Shown: positions 37,127-49,059 of the stretch, one piece after another | How positions within the stretch are numbered: position 1 is the stretch's first letter | Layout: every line of letters starts with the position of its first letter | Assembly (NCBI GenBank): GCA_030549335.1 | Contig: CM060197.1 | Coordinates: 21,278,501 to 21,342,500, forward strand | Direction: 5' to 3' | DNA from: Pontederia crassipes | Taxonomy: Eukaryota > Streptophyta > Magnoliopsida > Commelinales > Pontederiaceae | Length of the DNA stretch: 64,000 nt | The notes under the pieces: model-generated | The model's input: only the letters and a program-made list of their open reading frames with translations | What the model was told of the DNA's origin: nothing | The model's database searches: none | Made by a program: the position numbers and the translations under genes

Positions 37127-38390
37127 CCAGACGACCTCTTGACTTGAATAAGTTTCTAGGTAATGTGGATAACCCTCTGGGGTAGGACCGTAGAGGCTTA
37201 GAACTTACACAAAGCAAATAGTGTTTAGGTGATTATGAATTTGGTTTCAAGTTGGAATTTGAGATTACTGCAAGCTCTCTAAAAATAACTCTACTACTGC
37301 AAGCTGGAATCCAATAAAGTTGGATTTTAAAAGCAAGGTAATGGCAGAATGAAACAAGAAGCATAAGAGAATCCACTTCGAGGAGGCGTGGTTCGAGTAT
37401 CCATTTGTGATGACTGAAACTCCTGTGTCAAGGGTCAGTGTGTGAATGTCCCTTTCGGACTGGGATTCAACGAGCATGCCTAAACATATAATAGACTACT
37501 ATCGACACAAAAGAAGAATCAAATGGGAATCGTTCTTCCCTGTCTAGCTTTAGTCCTTCTCGAGTTTCGACTGGGTAGGGTGGGTGTTGAGATATTCCTT
37601 CTCGAGTTTTGACTGGGCAGGGTGTCGAGATATTCCTCAACTCATCTTCGGCCAAATGGGGTTTCAATTGATTCATCGCTAAGGTCGACTATCTCTGATT
37701 GTCCCGAACTTCTAGGTCTCTATCATGTTCTCTTGAAGCAATTCATTGTGAGAAACATGGTGGCTATCTTAAGGGCTTGAGGAAAAACATTTGGTAAGTG
37801 CTTTAAGGGTGTGGGATATGGAAGCACAAATGAGGGAAGGTGTGAGGGTATTAAGGGACATGAAGCAACGAAGTGAGGGTCTGTCAGGTGGAGTGTACGA
37901 AAAGCAACAATGCCTCATACATAGTGGATAGATGTGATATGTTGTCGGAAGGAGTGCTGCCATGTGGTACCCTCAATTATTCTTCGACGACAGAGGTTGT
38001 AGAAGAGGGCCTGGAAATGACGTCTCATTTAGATGTTAAATGAGTTGACCGCTATGTGACAAATATGTTTTTCTCCTAGTTATTTTGCCTAATCTTCTTT
38101 GAATAAAATAATCTTTCCACCACCTATCAGGTAGGTTCCTTTGCACACACTAGGTTGCGCTTCCAAAACCCTTGATGTTCTCGAACGTCCCCTATTCCGC
38201 AAATTTGGGTGTGTTATGCAAGTGCTCTATTTTATTTCTAGAAAATTACGAAAAACAAAAAAAAACATTAGAACTTGGGTTGCCCTTCAAGAAGCGACTA
38301 TGGTTTATATTGTTGACTCAACATTGTTGATGCTCCCCTCAGTCGACGACGGGTATGTGCGGCCTAGTGGTTTCTTCATCATCTTTTGAT
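37127..38390 (-). other. 3' untranslated part (possibly LTR) of Athila-2
   Basis: No coding homology. Near 37545-37640 a ~45-bp segment with CCTTCTCGAGTTT(C/T)GACTGGG is present twice. Position after integrase suggests the post-pol region or a partial 3' LTR, but I see no defined terminus. Confidence 0.4.
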
Positions 38391-39456
38391 GTTGTCCCCA
38401 AATAGAGCTTAACCCTTTGGCCATTGACCTTGAATACTCTCATAACTCTAAAGGGGCCAAACCATCGGGATCTTTTCCCAGGAAAAGTTTTAGTCTTGAA
38501 TTGAATAAGAGGACTTGATCTCCTTCATTTAACTATCTCTATTCACTCATATATGCCACTTATTTTTCTTGTCTTTAAAAATAATAAAATTCTCAAAGGC
38601 ATCGATCCTTGGCTATTCTAGCTCTACTAGCTGTAGCTTTCTATTTTCTCCTGCATCTTTCGGATTGAAATTCAAAAACCTTAGCGCCCAGTAGGCCTTG
38701 TTCAACAGGTAGGTGACAAGCTTTTCTGTAGACCACTATGTATGGTGTGGCTCCAAGGGATGTCTTGAATGCGGTCCTATACACCCAGAGAGAATCATCC
38801 AACTTGGAACTCTATACTCTCCTAAAACTAGCTACAGTCTTCTCCAATATCACTTTGCTCTATTTGTTCGATACAATGTTTCCACTTGCCCTGAGGTCTA
38901 TGGGTGATAGGGGGTTGCAATTTTGTGGGAGATCCCATACTTAGTCAGCATAGTGTTGAATTGCCTTTGCAAAAAATATTTCCCACCATCACCAATAATG
39001 ATTCTTGGCATACCAAATCGTGGGAAATGATCTTGGAAAAGAGCTTTCTTACATGATGTGAATCACATTGCGTCGTGGGTATTGCTTCTAGCCATTTAGA
39101 AAAGTAGTCAACTGCGACCAAGATATATATATATATCCCTGAACTAGGGAACGAGCCCATGTAGTCGATAACCCAGACATCAAAGAGTTCCACTGCTTGA
39201 ATTCTGGTCTCAAGCATCTCTTGTTGCATTGAGATGTTTTCTATTCTTTGGCATCGGTCATAGGTGCTGACGAACTGGTAGACGTCTCTAAATAAGGTTG
39301 GCCATCTGGCTTGAAGCACTTTAGTTGTAGTTCTCTGAACACCTCTGTGTCCCCCATACGCGGGTGTATGGCATGCAGATATAACTTAATTCCTTTGGGA
39401 CGCATCTTCTTAACTGTCCATCTGAGCATTCTTTGAACAAGTATGGGTTGTCCCAA
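38391..39456 (-). pseudogene. Athila-2 integrase region
   Basis: Minus-strand integrase: Zn-binding part with RWPTLFRDVYQFVSTYDRCQ near 39250-39310, then VIDYMGSFPSSG and LVAVDYFSKWLEAIPTTQ near 39070-39180. The C-terminal part runs on to about 38400. Broken. Confidence 0.8.
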
Positions 39457-40189
39457 AAATACTTCTTTGCTTCAGAAAGGAACCTCACCCTTTGCTAGTA
39501 ACTCAGATCTTTTGGAAGGATACCCTGGCCTTGTAATTAACTATGTCTGCAAACTAAGGGAAACTTCTAGTAAATATGAAAAACAATTAATCATCAGCTA
39601 AAGTGGCCTGGATTTGTAACTCCTTGTCAACATCTCCTTTCTTATGCTCGATTCTAGATAGGTGATCTGCTACTTGATTCTCTAAGCCACTTCTATCTTT
39701 GATATCTATGTCGAATTCCTAGAGTGATAGCACCCATCTAATCAGCCTTGGTTTAGAGTCTTTTTCAGAAAAGAGGTGCTTTCAAGCTGAATGGTCAGCA
39801 TGCACTGTGACTTTTTAAACCGACTAAGTAGGATCTAAATTTATCCATGCAATAAACCACTTAAAGTAATTTTTTTCTATGGTTGTGTAGTTCTTCTGCG
39901 TCAGTCCAACACTTTACTTGCATAATAGATAATGTGAATGACCTTCTTTTTTGGCCCAAAGCAGCTCCGACTGCGATGTCGATGGAATCATGACTTCAAA
40001 CGGTAGTGACTAGTCAAGGGATTGCATTATTAGGGCTGAGATAAAAGCCTTCTTAATCTATTGGAAGGCTCGTATACAGTCATGAGTCATATTGAACACA
40101 ACATCCTTGTATAGTAAATCAGTAAGAGGCTTGGCAATTCGGGAGAAATCTCTAATGAATATGCGGTTGAAATAAAACTAACATTGAAC

Positions 40190-40585
40190 CTTCATGATTT
40201 AACAATTAAGAATACTTTATGTTTTAATTTGTATGACTAGTGGACTACTTTAGTAATTTGATGTGTAAACTTTGAACTCTTTATGTTTTAACATGTGTTG
40301 TATTGACTTATAGAATATATGTGTAGAGAGTGATGAATTATTAAATATGATAAATCCTTATGCAATTCATATATGACAGTTGAAATATGACCAATGAACC
40401 CATTACATTTGACACTAACATATAAAAACTATTTTTCACAAGTATTTTATAAATGCATAATATTAAATATATATATATATAGTCATGTATATAAACTCTA
40501 CGAGTTTACGTTTCAAGTTTATGTCTCGAGTTTACCGGACATAAAATGAGTCAACGTAAACTCTCGAGTTTGAAAACCTTGTTTG
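40190..40585. mobile_element. Unidentified ~0.4-kb insertion in Athila-2
   Basis: AT-rich sequence unlike the surrounding pol region. Its right part has several overlapping inverted words (ACTCTACGAGTTTACG, CTCGAGTTTACCGG, CGTAAACTCTCGAGTTT). Flanks TGCGGTTG and TGCGGGGT share TGCGG, a possible short target duplication. It could be a MITE, but no clean terminal inverted repeat is seen. Confidence 0.4.
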
Positions 40586-40669
40586 CGGGGTCGACTTCTA
40601 TACCTTTCTAAGATATAATATGTCCTAAGACAACTCCTTTTTGCACCATGAAGTGACATTTTTTTCAAG

Positions 40670-41161
40670 TTAAAGTCTCCTCGTATCTCTATAGAATTTA
40701 GACAAATTCATCAAATAACAATCAATGGAGGATCTATGGACTGAGAAGTCATCCATGAATACCTCCATGATATCTTCCACATAACTAGTAAAGACAAAAA
40801 TCACGCATCTTTGAAAAGTTGCAAGTGCATTACAAAATCCGAAAGGCATGTATCTGTATGCAAATGTACCATAGGAACGGGCATATGTGATTTTTTCTTG
40901 GTCAGCAAAGTGTATAGGAAATTGTAAGAAACTAGAAAAACCATTCAAATAGCAGAAATAAGACTGTCTAGCTAGGCATTCTAACATCTGACCAATGAAG
41001 GGAAGAGGGAAGTGATCTTTTCTGGTTGACTTGTTTAGCTTCATAAAGTTGACACACATGCGCCACCCTATGGTGGTGGACGTAGCTACCTTCTCTCCTT
41101 TCTTATTTTCAACAACAGTCATCCCCCTTTCTTGGTAACTACATGAATGGGTTTTACCCAT
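40670..41161 (-). pseudogene. Athila-2 reverse transcriptase region
   Basis: Minus strand: GWRMCVNFMKLNKSTRKDHF near 41015-41075, QSYFCYLNGFSSFLQFPIHF near 40910-40970, and the catalytic VFMDDFSVHRSS near 40730-40765. Close to Athila-1 RT. Broken. Confidence 0.85.
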
Positions 41162-41855
41162 TTGCTATCAGAAATAGTGTATATAAGATCAGCGTCTAAC
41201 AATTTCATTACTTCCTTTTTCACTACTTCTTAGAGGATAGGGTTCAACCTCCTTTGGAATTCCTTAGTCGGCGTTGCATCCTCCTCTAAGGGAATACTAT
41301 GCAGACAAAGGGAAGGATTAAGGCCTTTGATTTCTTCCATTGTAGAGCCTATAACTTTCATATGTTTGCATAGAACATTCAACAATAAACCTGTCTAATT
41401 TTATCCAATGCGGAGATAAAAATAACAGGGTAAGAGGAATTTGGTCCCAGGAATTCATATCTGAGGGTGGAGGGAAGTGATTCCATCTCTACCTTTGGTC
41501 CCACAGGTTCGATTAGCTTGGGCTCATTGAGTGGGATTCCAGTTTCAAAATGAATGGTCTAATCTTCTTTGGGGAAAGACACGTGTGTTTGGTTGTCTAA
41601 CATTTCAGCAATATTGCATTCTTCAGCAGGTTGTTGCTCATTAAGAATTTCGAATAATGCTTTGCATGTGTCTGAAACAATGGAAGTCATCTTTTCATGT
41701 TCAGCGAGGCAATTCCTTAATGGGTCATCTACCAACGTGAGATTTAGTACTTCTTTAACAGCTGGGTCGACTATATCTTCGACCTCGCTGACATCTACTA
41801 GGCTTAGTTGCTTCATGGCCCTATTCAAGTTGAACTCAATGGTTTCATCCCCTAC

Positions 41856-42299
41856 CTAAAAGGATAGCTTTCCATTTCTAACATCAATTATTGCTCCAGC
41901 CGCAGCAAGGAAAGGTCTCCCAAGAATCAAGGGGTTATTAGTATCTTCTTCCATGTCTAGCACAATGAAGTCAGCAGGGATAAAAATATTTCCAATGTGA
42001 ATAGGAACGTCTTCGATAGTCCCTTGAGGATGTTTAATTGACCGGTCATAAAGTTGGAAGATCATGTTAGTCAGCTTCATTTTTGCAGTTCCCAATTACT
42101 AGCACATCAATAGTGGTATTAGGCTAACGCTAGCACCTAGATCACACAGTGCTCTATTCACTTTCAGATTTCCTATTACACAGGGGATTGAGAAACTCTC
42201 TGGGTCCTTCAACTTTAGTGGCAACTTGTTCACGATAGCTGCGCTAACCACCTCTGTTAAGGCAATAATTTTTTGGGTATCAAATTTTCTTTTCTTCAA
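41856..42299 (-). pseudogene. Athila-2 protease region
   Basis: Minus strand: KVNRALCDLGASVSLIPL near 42105-42160 (DLGAS active-site motif) and GRPFLAAAGAIIDVRNGKLS near 41860-41920. Fossil of the Gag-Pol protease. Confidence 0.8.
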
Positions 42300-42879
42300 C
42301 AGAATATCTTTTAAGAATCATGCATATGCTAAGATCTATTGAATGACTTCAACAAACAGAATATTTATTTGCAACTTCTTCAATACTTCTAAAAAATTGA
42401 GGAATTGGTGGTCACTCTGATTGTGTGCTAGTCTTTGTGGGAAAGGTAGGTGTCTAGGGTCGATCAGGTATCCTTATCACTATTCTTCTGAAGCGATTGA
42501 GGTTGAATTTCGAGTACTTCAGTAGTAGTTACTAATGATTGGTTTTGCTTCAAGCAGTAAAGCAAGTTAAGATTGGTCAGGGCTCTTAGTTTAGGCAGTT
42601 GTCTCCCACTTCGCAGCACTACTGCTTTGCATTACTCTCTCGAGTTTTGTTCAGGTTGCCATGAAAATTTGCCCAGTGGTGGAAAGAATGAGGCTGCCTA
42701 TTCAACAATCTAAATTTCAAGCATTTTACCATGGGTAATCCTTCTACCTTCTCAAACAGTTACTTAACATTCTCGTTTTGGGCTTATTGCTGCTTAAGCA
42801 AACTCAGAATCATTTTCTCCAGAGGCTATCCTTGATGACTCCAACGGAGCTGGTAATGTCAATTGTTGCGACATAGGCA

Positions 42880-44570
42880 ACTAAGGAATAACATATGAAC
42901 ATATATGTCTTGAACTATAACGTGATCCTTACATGACATTACATCATATTTATCATTAATTCTTCATATAACATTCTTAGATGTCTGCTTACCTTTAGAA
43001 TCATCATATGCAAGTATCATACAATAAAATATGCATTTATATCATTCATAAACAATCATGATATGTAACTTATTATTTCATTTCGCCTTCACTGTCATAT
43101 ACATTCTAAGAGTCTCTTTATAAGTCCTTGATCATTATTTATCACTTAAAATCTTTTTATACTTTACATTTTCTCAATGTTACTTTATAACCCTTTGAAC
43201 TTTCTTTCATTCTTCTTTCTTTTTTATTATGTGATACTTCATGTGTCATCTTTCATCTTTATCACATAATATCATCTTGAATTTCATTTCACATTATAAG
43301 TCATATCTTTGGAACACACATCATAATAGTAAGGATTCCTATTCATTTTTAGAAATACACACATTTATGATGATGGACATTGTTCTTTGGAAGAACATAC
43401 ACGATGCAGGACTTTACTTTTTGGGATTGGTTAAAAATCTTTTTGAAATAAATATATAAGTGTAGAACTTTGCTTTCCATTTTTACTTCCTCATCATGTT
43501 AATTTCTTTCTTTGTTATAAGATACTTTGAAGTTAAACTTCATTTTCTTTCTTACTTTATCTCATAACATATTTGATCTTAACAATAGTTGGAGAATCAT
43601 GTGAATGACATCACATTAGCTAACTAGACCACATTTTTGGGAACACACACATCAAAATAATGAGGGACTTTATTTCAAGAAATACACACTATAATATCGA
43701 GTGATTTTATTTCAAGGAATACGTACACTTTCTGATGAGAGACATTGTTTTCAGAGAAACACATACACAAATGTAGAACTTTACTTTGCGAATTTAGTCC
43801 CCTTGAAGTACATATATAGGTGCATAACTTTGCTTCCTGCCATTGATGAGCATGTGTTACGTGTATTTATGTGTCATATACAATTAATACGCATCCATAC
43901 ATAATTTATATACATTAGAAAATAGGTTTAAAACATCATAAAATCCATTTTCAGCGTCATGGCCGTGCCCAAAAATGTGGTCCTTGCCCAAATTTGTCAT
44001 GGTCATGTCTAACATTGTCACGATCATGCCAAGCCTTGTCACAATCGTGCCCACAATTGTCATGGCCTTGCTCAGCCTTTTCATAGTCATTCTCAGCTTG
44101 ACCAAAATTTGCCTTCGTCATTCTTGCTCACGGTCATGACCAAGTTAGTCACGATCGTACTTGGCCTTGTCACATTCATGATAAAGGATGTCATGGGTGA
44201 GACTGGGAGTCTTTTAATCGCCTTGATTTCGATCACAGTCATTCCTATTGTTGGTGCCGACTCTTGAAATTCCAATTTTCAATTCGAAAATACCAATTTT
44301 TGAGGTAAAATTTTTAAGAAATCATACATATCATCCCCAACAATCTTAAGGGGCATTCATATTCATCTAATAGGCATATAGGATGAATAAAATCATGTGA
44401 ACCATAACATAAGGAAGAAACATTAATCTTCTTTTGTTGATCTTAAAACATAGCCACTATGAAGAATAGGGCTCTAGATTTTCTTGCCTTCGATTTTTTT
44501 TTGTGGAGAAGAAAAGAGAAAGGAGTTAACGGCTAGGATTTTGGGGAATCCATAAAGTTGTTAGACTTTA
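42880..44570 (-). mobile_element. Tekay-like LTR B, larger part
   Basis: Aligns with LTR A over most of its length (shared ACTTTATAACCCTTTG..TTTCTTTCATTC near 43185-43215 and 6870-6910). Minus orientation, left end lost next to Athila-2. Interrupted at 44570 by a solo LTR and completed by 47421-47482, which ends GGGGTTGTTACA. Confidence 0.7.
43960..44190 (-). repeat. 21-bp periodic array in LTR B
   Basis: Units of the type GATCATGCCAAGCCTTGTCAC at 21-bp spacing, homologous to the array of LTR A at 8128-8460. Confidence 0.75.
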
Positions 44571-44739
44571 TGTAACACCCCAAGATTTTTTCAAGGGTAA
44601 TATAATAATTTTATAATTCAATTAGAGTATTTGATGGATTGAAGGAAGACTAAGTTCTATTGGGAATATGAATTACAATTTGATTGAGATTAGGAATTTC
44701 AATTTGATTTGAAATCCAAAAGAATGTTTAATGGACATA

Positions 44740-44844
44740 ATACTCTCACATAAAAAAAGATTGAGAGTTTATGCCTTAGAAATATTTTAGCCATTAAAAT
44801 ATTTCTAAGGCATAAACTCTCAATCTTTTTTTATGTGGGAGTAT
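44740..44844. repeat. Near-perfect 105-nt foldback
   Basis: Two 49-bp arms (44740-44788 and 44796-44844) are complementary with one mismatch around a 7-base loop AGCCATT. AT-rich. It may be a small foldback insertion or an RNA hairpin source. Confidence 0.92.
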
Positions 44845-46369
44845 AATTTTGATTCAAAAATTAGATGATAAATATTATGGAATTAAATAATTTTGAAAAT
44901 TAGAGAAAAGAAGGAAATAAAAGAATAAGGTGAAGGTAGAGTTTGATTAAGAGGAGTTATGAAGAGATAAAAAGAAATTTGAGTAGAAATGAATTTTTTA
45001 TAAATATGGTTATGGAATAATTTGTGAAATTCAGATTTAATTAAATATGAATATTTGACATAAGGTAATAAATTATGGATGGCCATGATTGATGGAGAAT
45101 TAGTCTAAGGCGCAATAAGAGTCAAAACCCCTAGTTAAGAATTATAAATAGGGGCCTAAAAGGTGGATAGAAAGTATTATTTGTCTCCATAAAATTTCTA
45201 CACGAGAGTTCCCTCTTCCTCTTTCGATTTCATACAAATCGAGACACTTGAGAATGCGACCAACATATCGTTTCAAAGTCTCGACATAGGAGAATAAGAT
45301 CCAAGTGGTAGGCGAGAGTTTCAAGATCTTATCGCGAAGAAATCATCGATCAAAGTATCGACGTTCGTGAAGCCAACAAATTAGAGGATTCCTAGTTGGT
45401 TTTCAACCAAGTTAAGGTACATAGGGGATCCATATATGGATGGTATTCATCGATATAGACTCTCGGACTCCTATTTATATATTATCGTATGGATAAATTG
45501 TGAATTAAGTTATGCAAGTTATTGTATCAAAAATTGAGCCACAAGACACATCAAGAACGTGATTATGCAAGTAGCTACAGAACTTGGCCTGGGTTCTGTA
45601 GTGCCCAACTCGAGTTCTTTAGAACTCGGGTGACAATTGAATAGACCATATTGTATGAACTCGGCCCAAGTTTAGAGGTGCACGGCCCGATTTGAGTAAC
45701 CCGAGGGCGATATGATGAAATTGTGAAGAATCTGGACTAGATTTTGACTAGCTCGGTTCGGGTTCCGTTGATATTAATGGACGAATTGAAATTGGATTAA
45801 ATTTGGATCGGGTTTTGGATTGAATCGAGTCGAGTTCCATTGACAAAATCGAAATATAATTGGATCGAATAGGCTCGACCTAGGTTTCACTAGACCCGAC
45901 CCATGTTCTACCAAGGTATATGATTGAAAGAAAAAGATGAACAACCCGGCTTGGGTTACATTGATCAAATTGGAGTAGGAGTTGACACCCGATGAACTGA
46001 CCCGAGTTAAGAAAGATGGGTATAATTGGTTATAGGAACCGGCCCGAGTTTCACTCCACTAACCCGGGTTCTTAAGATAGAAGAGTATGTTTTAAGTTAT
46101 TGATTAAGTTTAATTGTGATGTTTATGCTATTGATTATCATATTATTATGATATTGACTTCATTATGATATATTGATTGATGTCCTGGACATCCAAGATC
46201 ATAAAATAAATCTAAATCGAAAATAAAGATAGATGGCATAGGTTAGAGAAGATATAAGATGTGAGGTGCCTATAGATTTTGAGAACTCTCAAAGCAACCT
46301 ATATGGTAGATGTCTAAAGTTGATTGATTTATTAATGACAGCTTACATGATTGACGTTAATTAAAGAAT

Positions 46370-46930
46370 AAGAGTTGAAGCAGCCCTTATGGTTGAAGCA
46401 ACCCTTGTAGTTGAAGTGTTGAGCAACCTTTACGGATGAAGCAGCCCCTCGTGGTTGAATTATTGAGCAACTTTTATGGTTGAAGCCGCCTTTATGATTG
46501 AAACAGTCCTTGTAATTAAAGCAGCCCTCATGGTTGAAGTATTGAATGGTTGAAGCAACATTTATACTTAAAGCAACTTTCGTGGTTGAAGTATTGAGCA
46601 ACCTTTATAATTAAAATATAATGCAACCCTTGTAGTTGAAACAGTCTTTATGGTTGAAGTTAAAGATAAAAAAGATAATTGATTGATAAGAAGTTAAAGA
46701 TAAAAAGATAATTGCAGCCTTTATGGTTAAAATATAAGAAATATAATTGATTGAAAAGATATTCAATATCAACCTTTATGGTTGAAGAATAAGAATACGC
46801 AATTGATTGAAAAGAATAATTGAATTGCAGCATTCGTAGTTGAAGTATGATAAAAGATTATTGAATTGCAATATTTATGATTGAAGTCAAGTAAAGTAAA
46901 TATTAATTTATTATTAAAGATAATTTATTT
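46370..46930 (+). repeat. Irregular minisatellite in the solo LTR
   Basis: Dozens of short words of the type GTTGAAGCAACCTTTATG at 18-40 base spacing, often alternating with GAAGTATTGAGCAACC. Confidence 0.75.
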
Positions 46931-47420
46931 GCAGCCTATATGATTGATGGTAATTGTTATTGTCAGTCTTTATGGTGGATAATGCATATTGATAATTGAT
47001 ATTGCATTATATGATAATATTTATATTGCTTATCATTATGCATATGATTATTATTATTGATATGGTTTATATTGTTTATTATTATAGATGACCTTGAGTT
47101 TATCTCACTGGACTTTGCTTTTGTACTTAGATTCGTATAGCTAATCATGATTGTAATGATAAGACGGTTGGTGACTTTTCGGATGGGTGATATGCATATT
47201 GAATATAGTCATTGATGGTCTCCTAGTGGATGATTGTAGGCCCATAACCCTCATATTCATAGATATTGTAAAATGCTTTCACAATTTTAAATAGATTATT
47301 GTGTTTAAGTTTATCGCTATTGTAAACTAGTATATTGACGATAGTTAAGTTATAGAATTGAATGACGTCGCCGAAATAGTCTTCTGAGTAGGTAAAGAAA
47401 AAAAATCTCGAAGTATTACA

Positions 47421-47482
47421 CTTTATATAAGGTTTATCTAGGTTTTGATAAAAAAAAGCTCAAATACTTTGGGGTTGTTACA
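47421..47482 (-). mobile_element. Right end of Tekay-like LTR B
   Basis: Continues LTR B after the solo-LTR insertion and ends TTGGGGTTGTTACA at 47482. Confidence 0.75.
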
Positions 47483-48200
47483 CATTTGGTGAAAGAAGAG
47501 ATCATGGGCAACAACATTCAATTGATACCAGAGATTGAATTGCCATAAGCTACAAATTATAAAAGTGTTTTATCTTTAGTGCTTGGAGAGTTGATCAAAG
47601 ATGGAAAAAAAGAGAATCTAGGGGAAATGATTCCTCTTTCCATATTGTTGATAATTTTTTAGGAATTTTAAAATTAGATCGGACAATCTATTAATGGACC
47701 AAATGTCAATACTTATGTAAAGACGATTCAACCAAATTTGGTTTGAATCATTCGCTCGAGTTTGAACCGTGGTCAGAATCATTCACGAGCGATTGACTTA
47801 CGTATATGGAGCGCTCCATATATCCCTTATCCGCTTATTTAATATATAATTTTATTGAACTATGCTAATCTATTAAATAAGTGACTATTTATTTTTGCAA
47901 ACACATTATAACATATTAACCACATTTTGAGTGTCAGTACTAATTAATATCCACTCCTTAAATTGATTGTTTAACCCACTAAAACCAAATCCTTAAAAAG
48001 GGATTAACAAACATCCATCATTGGAAAAGAAAAGTTCATAAATAAAAGTTTCAAGTTCAATTCTAAAAATAATTTCTTCAAAATTTATTTATTTTACTCT
48101 CATGTTAAGTAATACTCACGTATATAGAAAAACTTGTATTTTGTGATGTGAACAAGGGGACACGTCTGATCAATAATTTATTATTAAATTTAAATTAATA
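47483..48200. other. Upstream region of the DnaJ10-like gene
   Basis: AT-rich, no coding homology. It holds a perfect 20-bp palindrome, TATATGGAGCGCTCCATATA, at 47803-47822 and an ACACGTC word near 48161. Likely contains the distal promoter. Confidence 0.5.
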
Positions 48201-48972
48201 GATGCCGACAAATTTAACAAGTCTGGGCCTTAAGTTTGAACGATATAGGTCAACGGTCTTAAGTGGGCCTCCCGGCCCGCCGGAAGCACCGTTCGCTCTC
48301 CCTCCAGCCACGTCTTCCAGAAACATCGACATTGCTCTCGGCCTCGGCCTCGGCCTCGCTCTCGTTCGCGTTCCATCCTCCCTCCATTTGGATCTCACCG
48401 TTTGACTCCCGGCGGCACCGGCGACGTTTCCGGCAATCAGCCACCGGCACAAGGTCCTCTTACTATTCTTTTCTGGCAGTTATATGATCCTTCTTGCTAT
48501 CATTTCAGGTATCCACGTGTTGTGACCGACGACCGGTAGCTGGCGATACCGATTGGTGTGCTGGGGAGGGCTCCATCCGTTTAATTAGGGTTCCTTCTCT
48601 TCTCTTTGGATCGCTTAACTCACTTGGGTTGCCAGATCGTTTAAAATAGGCCAAAACGAGTTATTGGTTGGTTTTCGAAATTTTTTTGCTGCACGTTGTT
48701 CGCGAAATTTATCATTTATAAGAGGACGCTCGTCGATTTCTTATTCGATGCATGCATGTTAACGGATTGTTTCCGAAATCATTCTCAGTATCTTATTAAT
48801 GTTCATCATTACCTTATTATGTCCTATTAAATGGATTCATCATTAATGCCCATTGATAGTTTGAGCTACATGCTCATCGGCTTGTTGTTTAGTTACTTTT
48901 TTAGATCGATAAAAAGTTTCAGGACTGGTGATAATGATAAAAAAATAATCTCGTATTATAGGGAACACAGAC
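48201..48972 (+). promoter_or_regulatory. GC-rich promoter/5' leader of the DnaJ10-like gene
   Basis: Two TGGGCCT site II-type boxes (48224-48230 and 48264-48270) precede a GC-rich, pyrimidine-rich stretch (48270-48450) typical of a plant 5' UTR. The start codon at 48973 follows directly after a possible acceptor (GGGAACACAG, ending 48970), and a possible donor lies at 48454 (CACAAG/GTCC). I infer a 5' UTR intron of about 0.5 kb. Site II boxes are common in promoters of broadly expressed plant genes. The transcription start was not determined. Confidence 0.5.
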
Positions 48973-49059
48973 ATGGTGAAGGACACTGAGTACTATGACA
49001 TATTGGGTGTCAGTGTTGATGCATCTCCCGCTGAGATAAAAAAGGCTTATTACCTCAAG
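48973..49059 (+). CDS. DnaJ10-like exon 1 (residues 1-29)
   Basis: Encodes [20 protein letters not shown] and the rest of J-domain helices I-II. Ends in phase 0 at AAG/GTAAAA. Confidence 0.9.

Larger units (their letters stand above)
37127..42870 (-). mobile_element. Second Athila-type gypsy fossil (minus strand)
   Basis: Reading right to left: gag end, protease (41856-42299), RT (40670-41161), RNase H traces (39600-40170), integrase (38400-39456), then non-coding sequence to the C run at 37126. Its left end meets the Sirevirus LTR and its right end meets Tekay LTR B. No LTR pair is visible. Broken in many places, with a foreign segment of about 0.4 kb in the RT/RNase H part (40190-40585). 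Confidence 0.8.
44571..47420 (+). mobile_element. Solo LTR, Tekay-like, 2850 bp
   Basis: Starts TGTAACACCCCAAGATTTT and ends CGAAGTATTACA. Flanked by the perfect 5-bp duplication CTTTA (44566-44570 and 47421-47425). No internal pol is present, so this is a solo LTR left by recombination between the two LTRs of an insertion. It lies inside LTR B in the opposite orientation. It contains a long hairpin (44740-44844) and an irregular minisatellite (46370-46930). No protein-coding frame is convincing. Confidence 0.85.

Noticed and set aside
46332-46601. Minus-strand repetitive frame (NHEGCFNYKDCFNHKG type)
   Set aside because: Generated by the minisatellite in the solo LTR. Not a protein gene.
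48195-48487. Four overlapping frames in the GC-rich leader of the DnaJ10-like gene
   Set aside because: Open only because of high GC and repeated CTCGGC words. It lies in the probable 5' UTR and has no homology.
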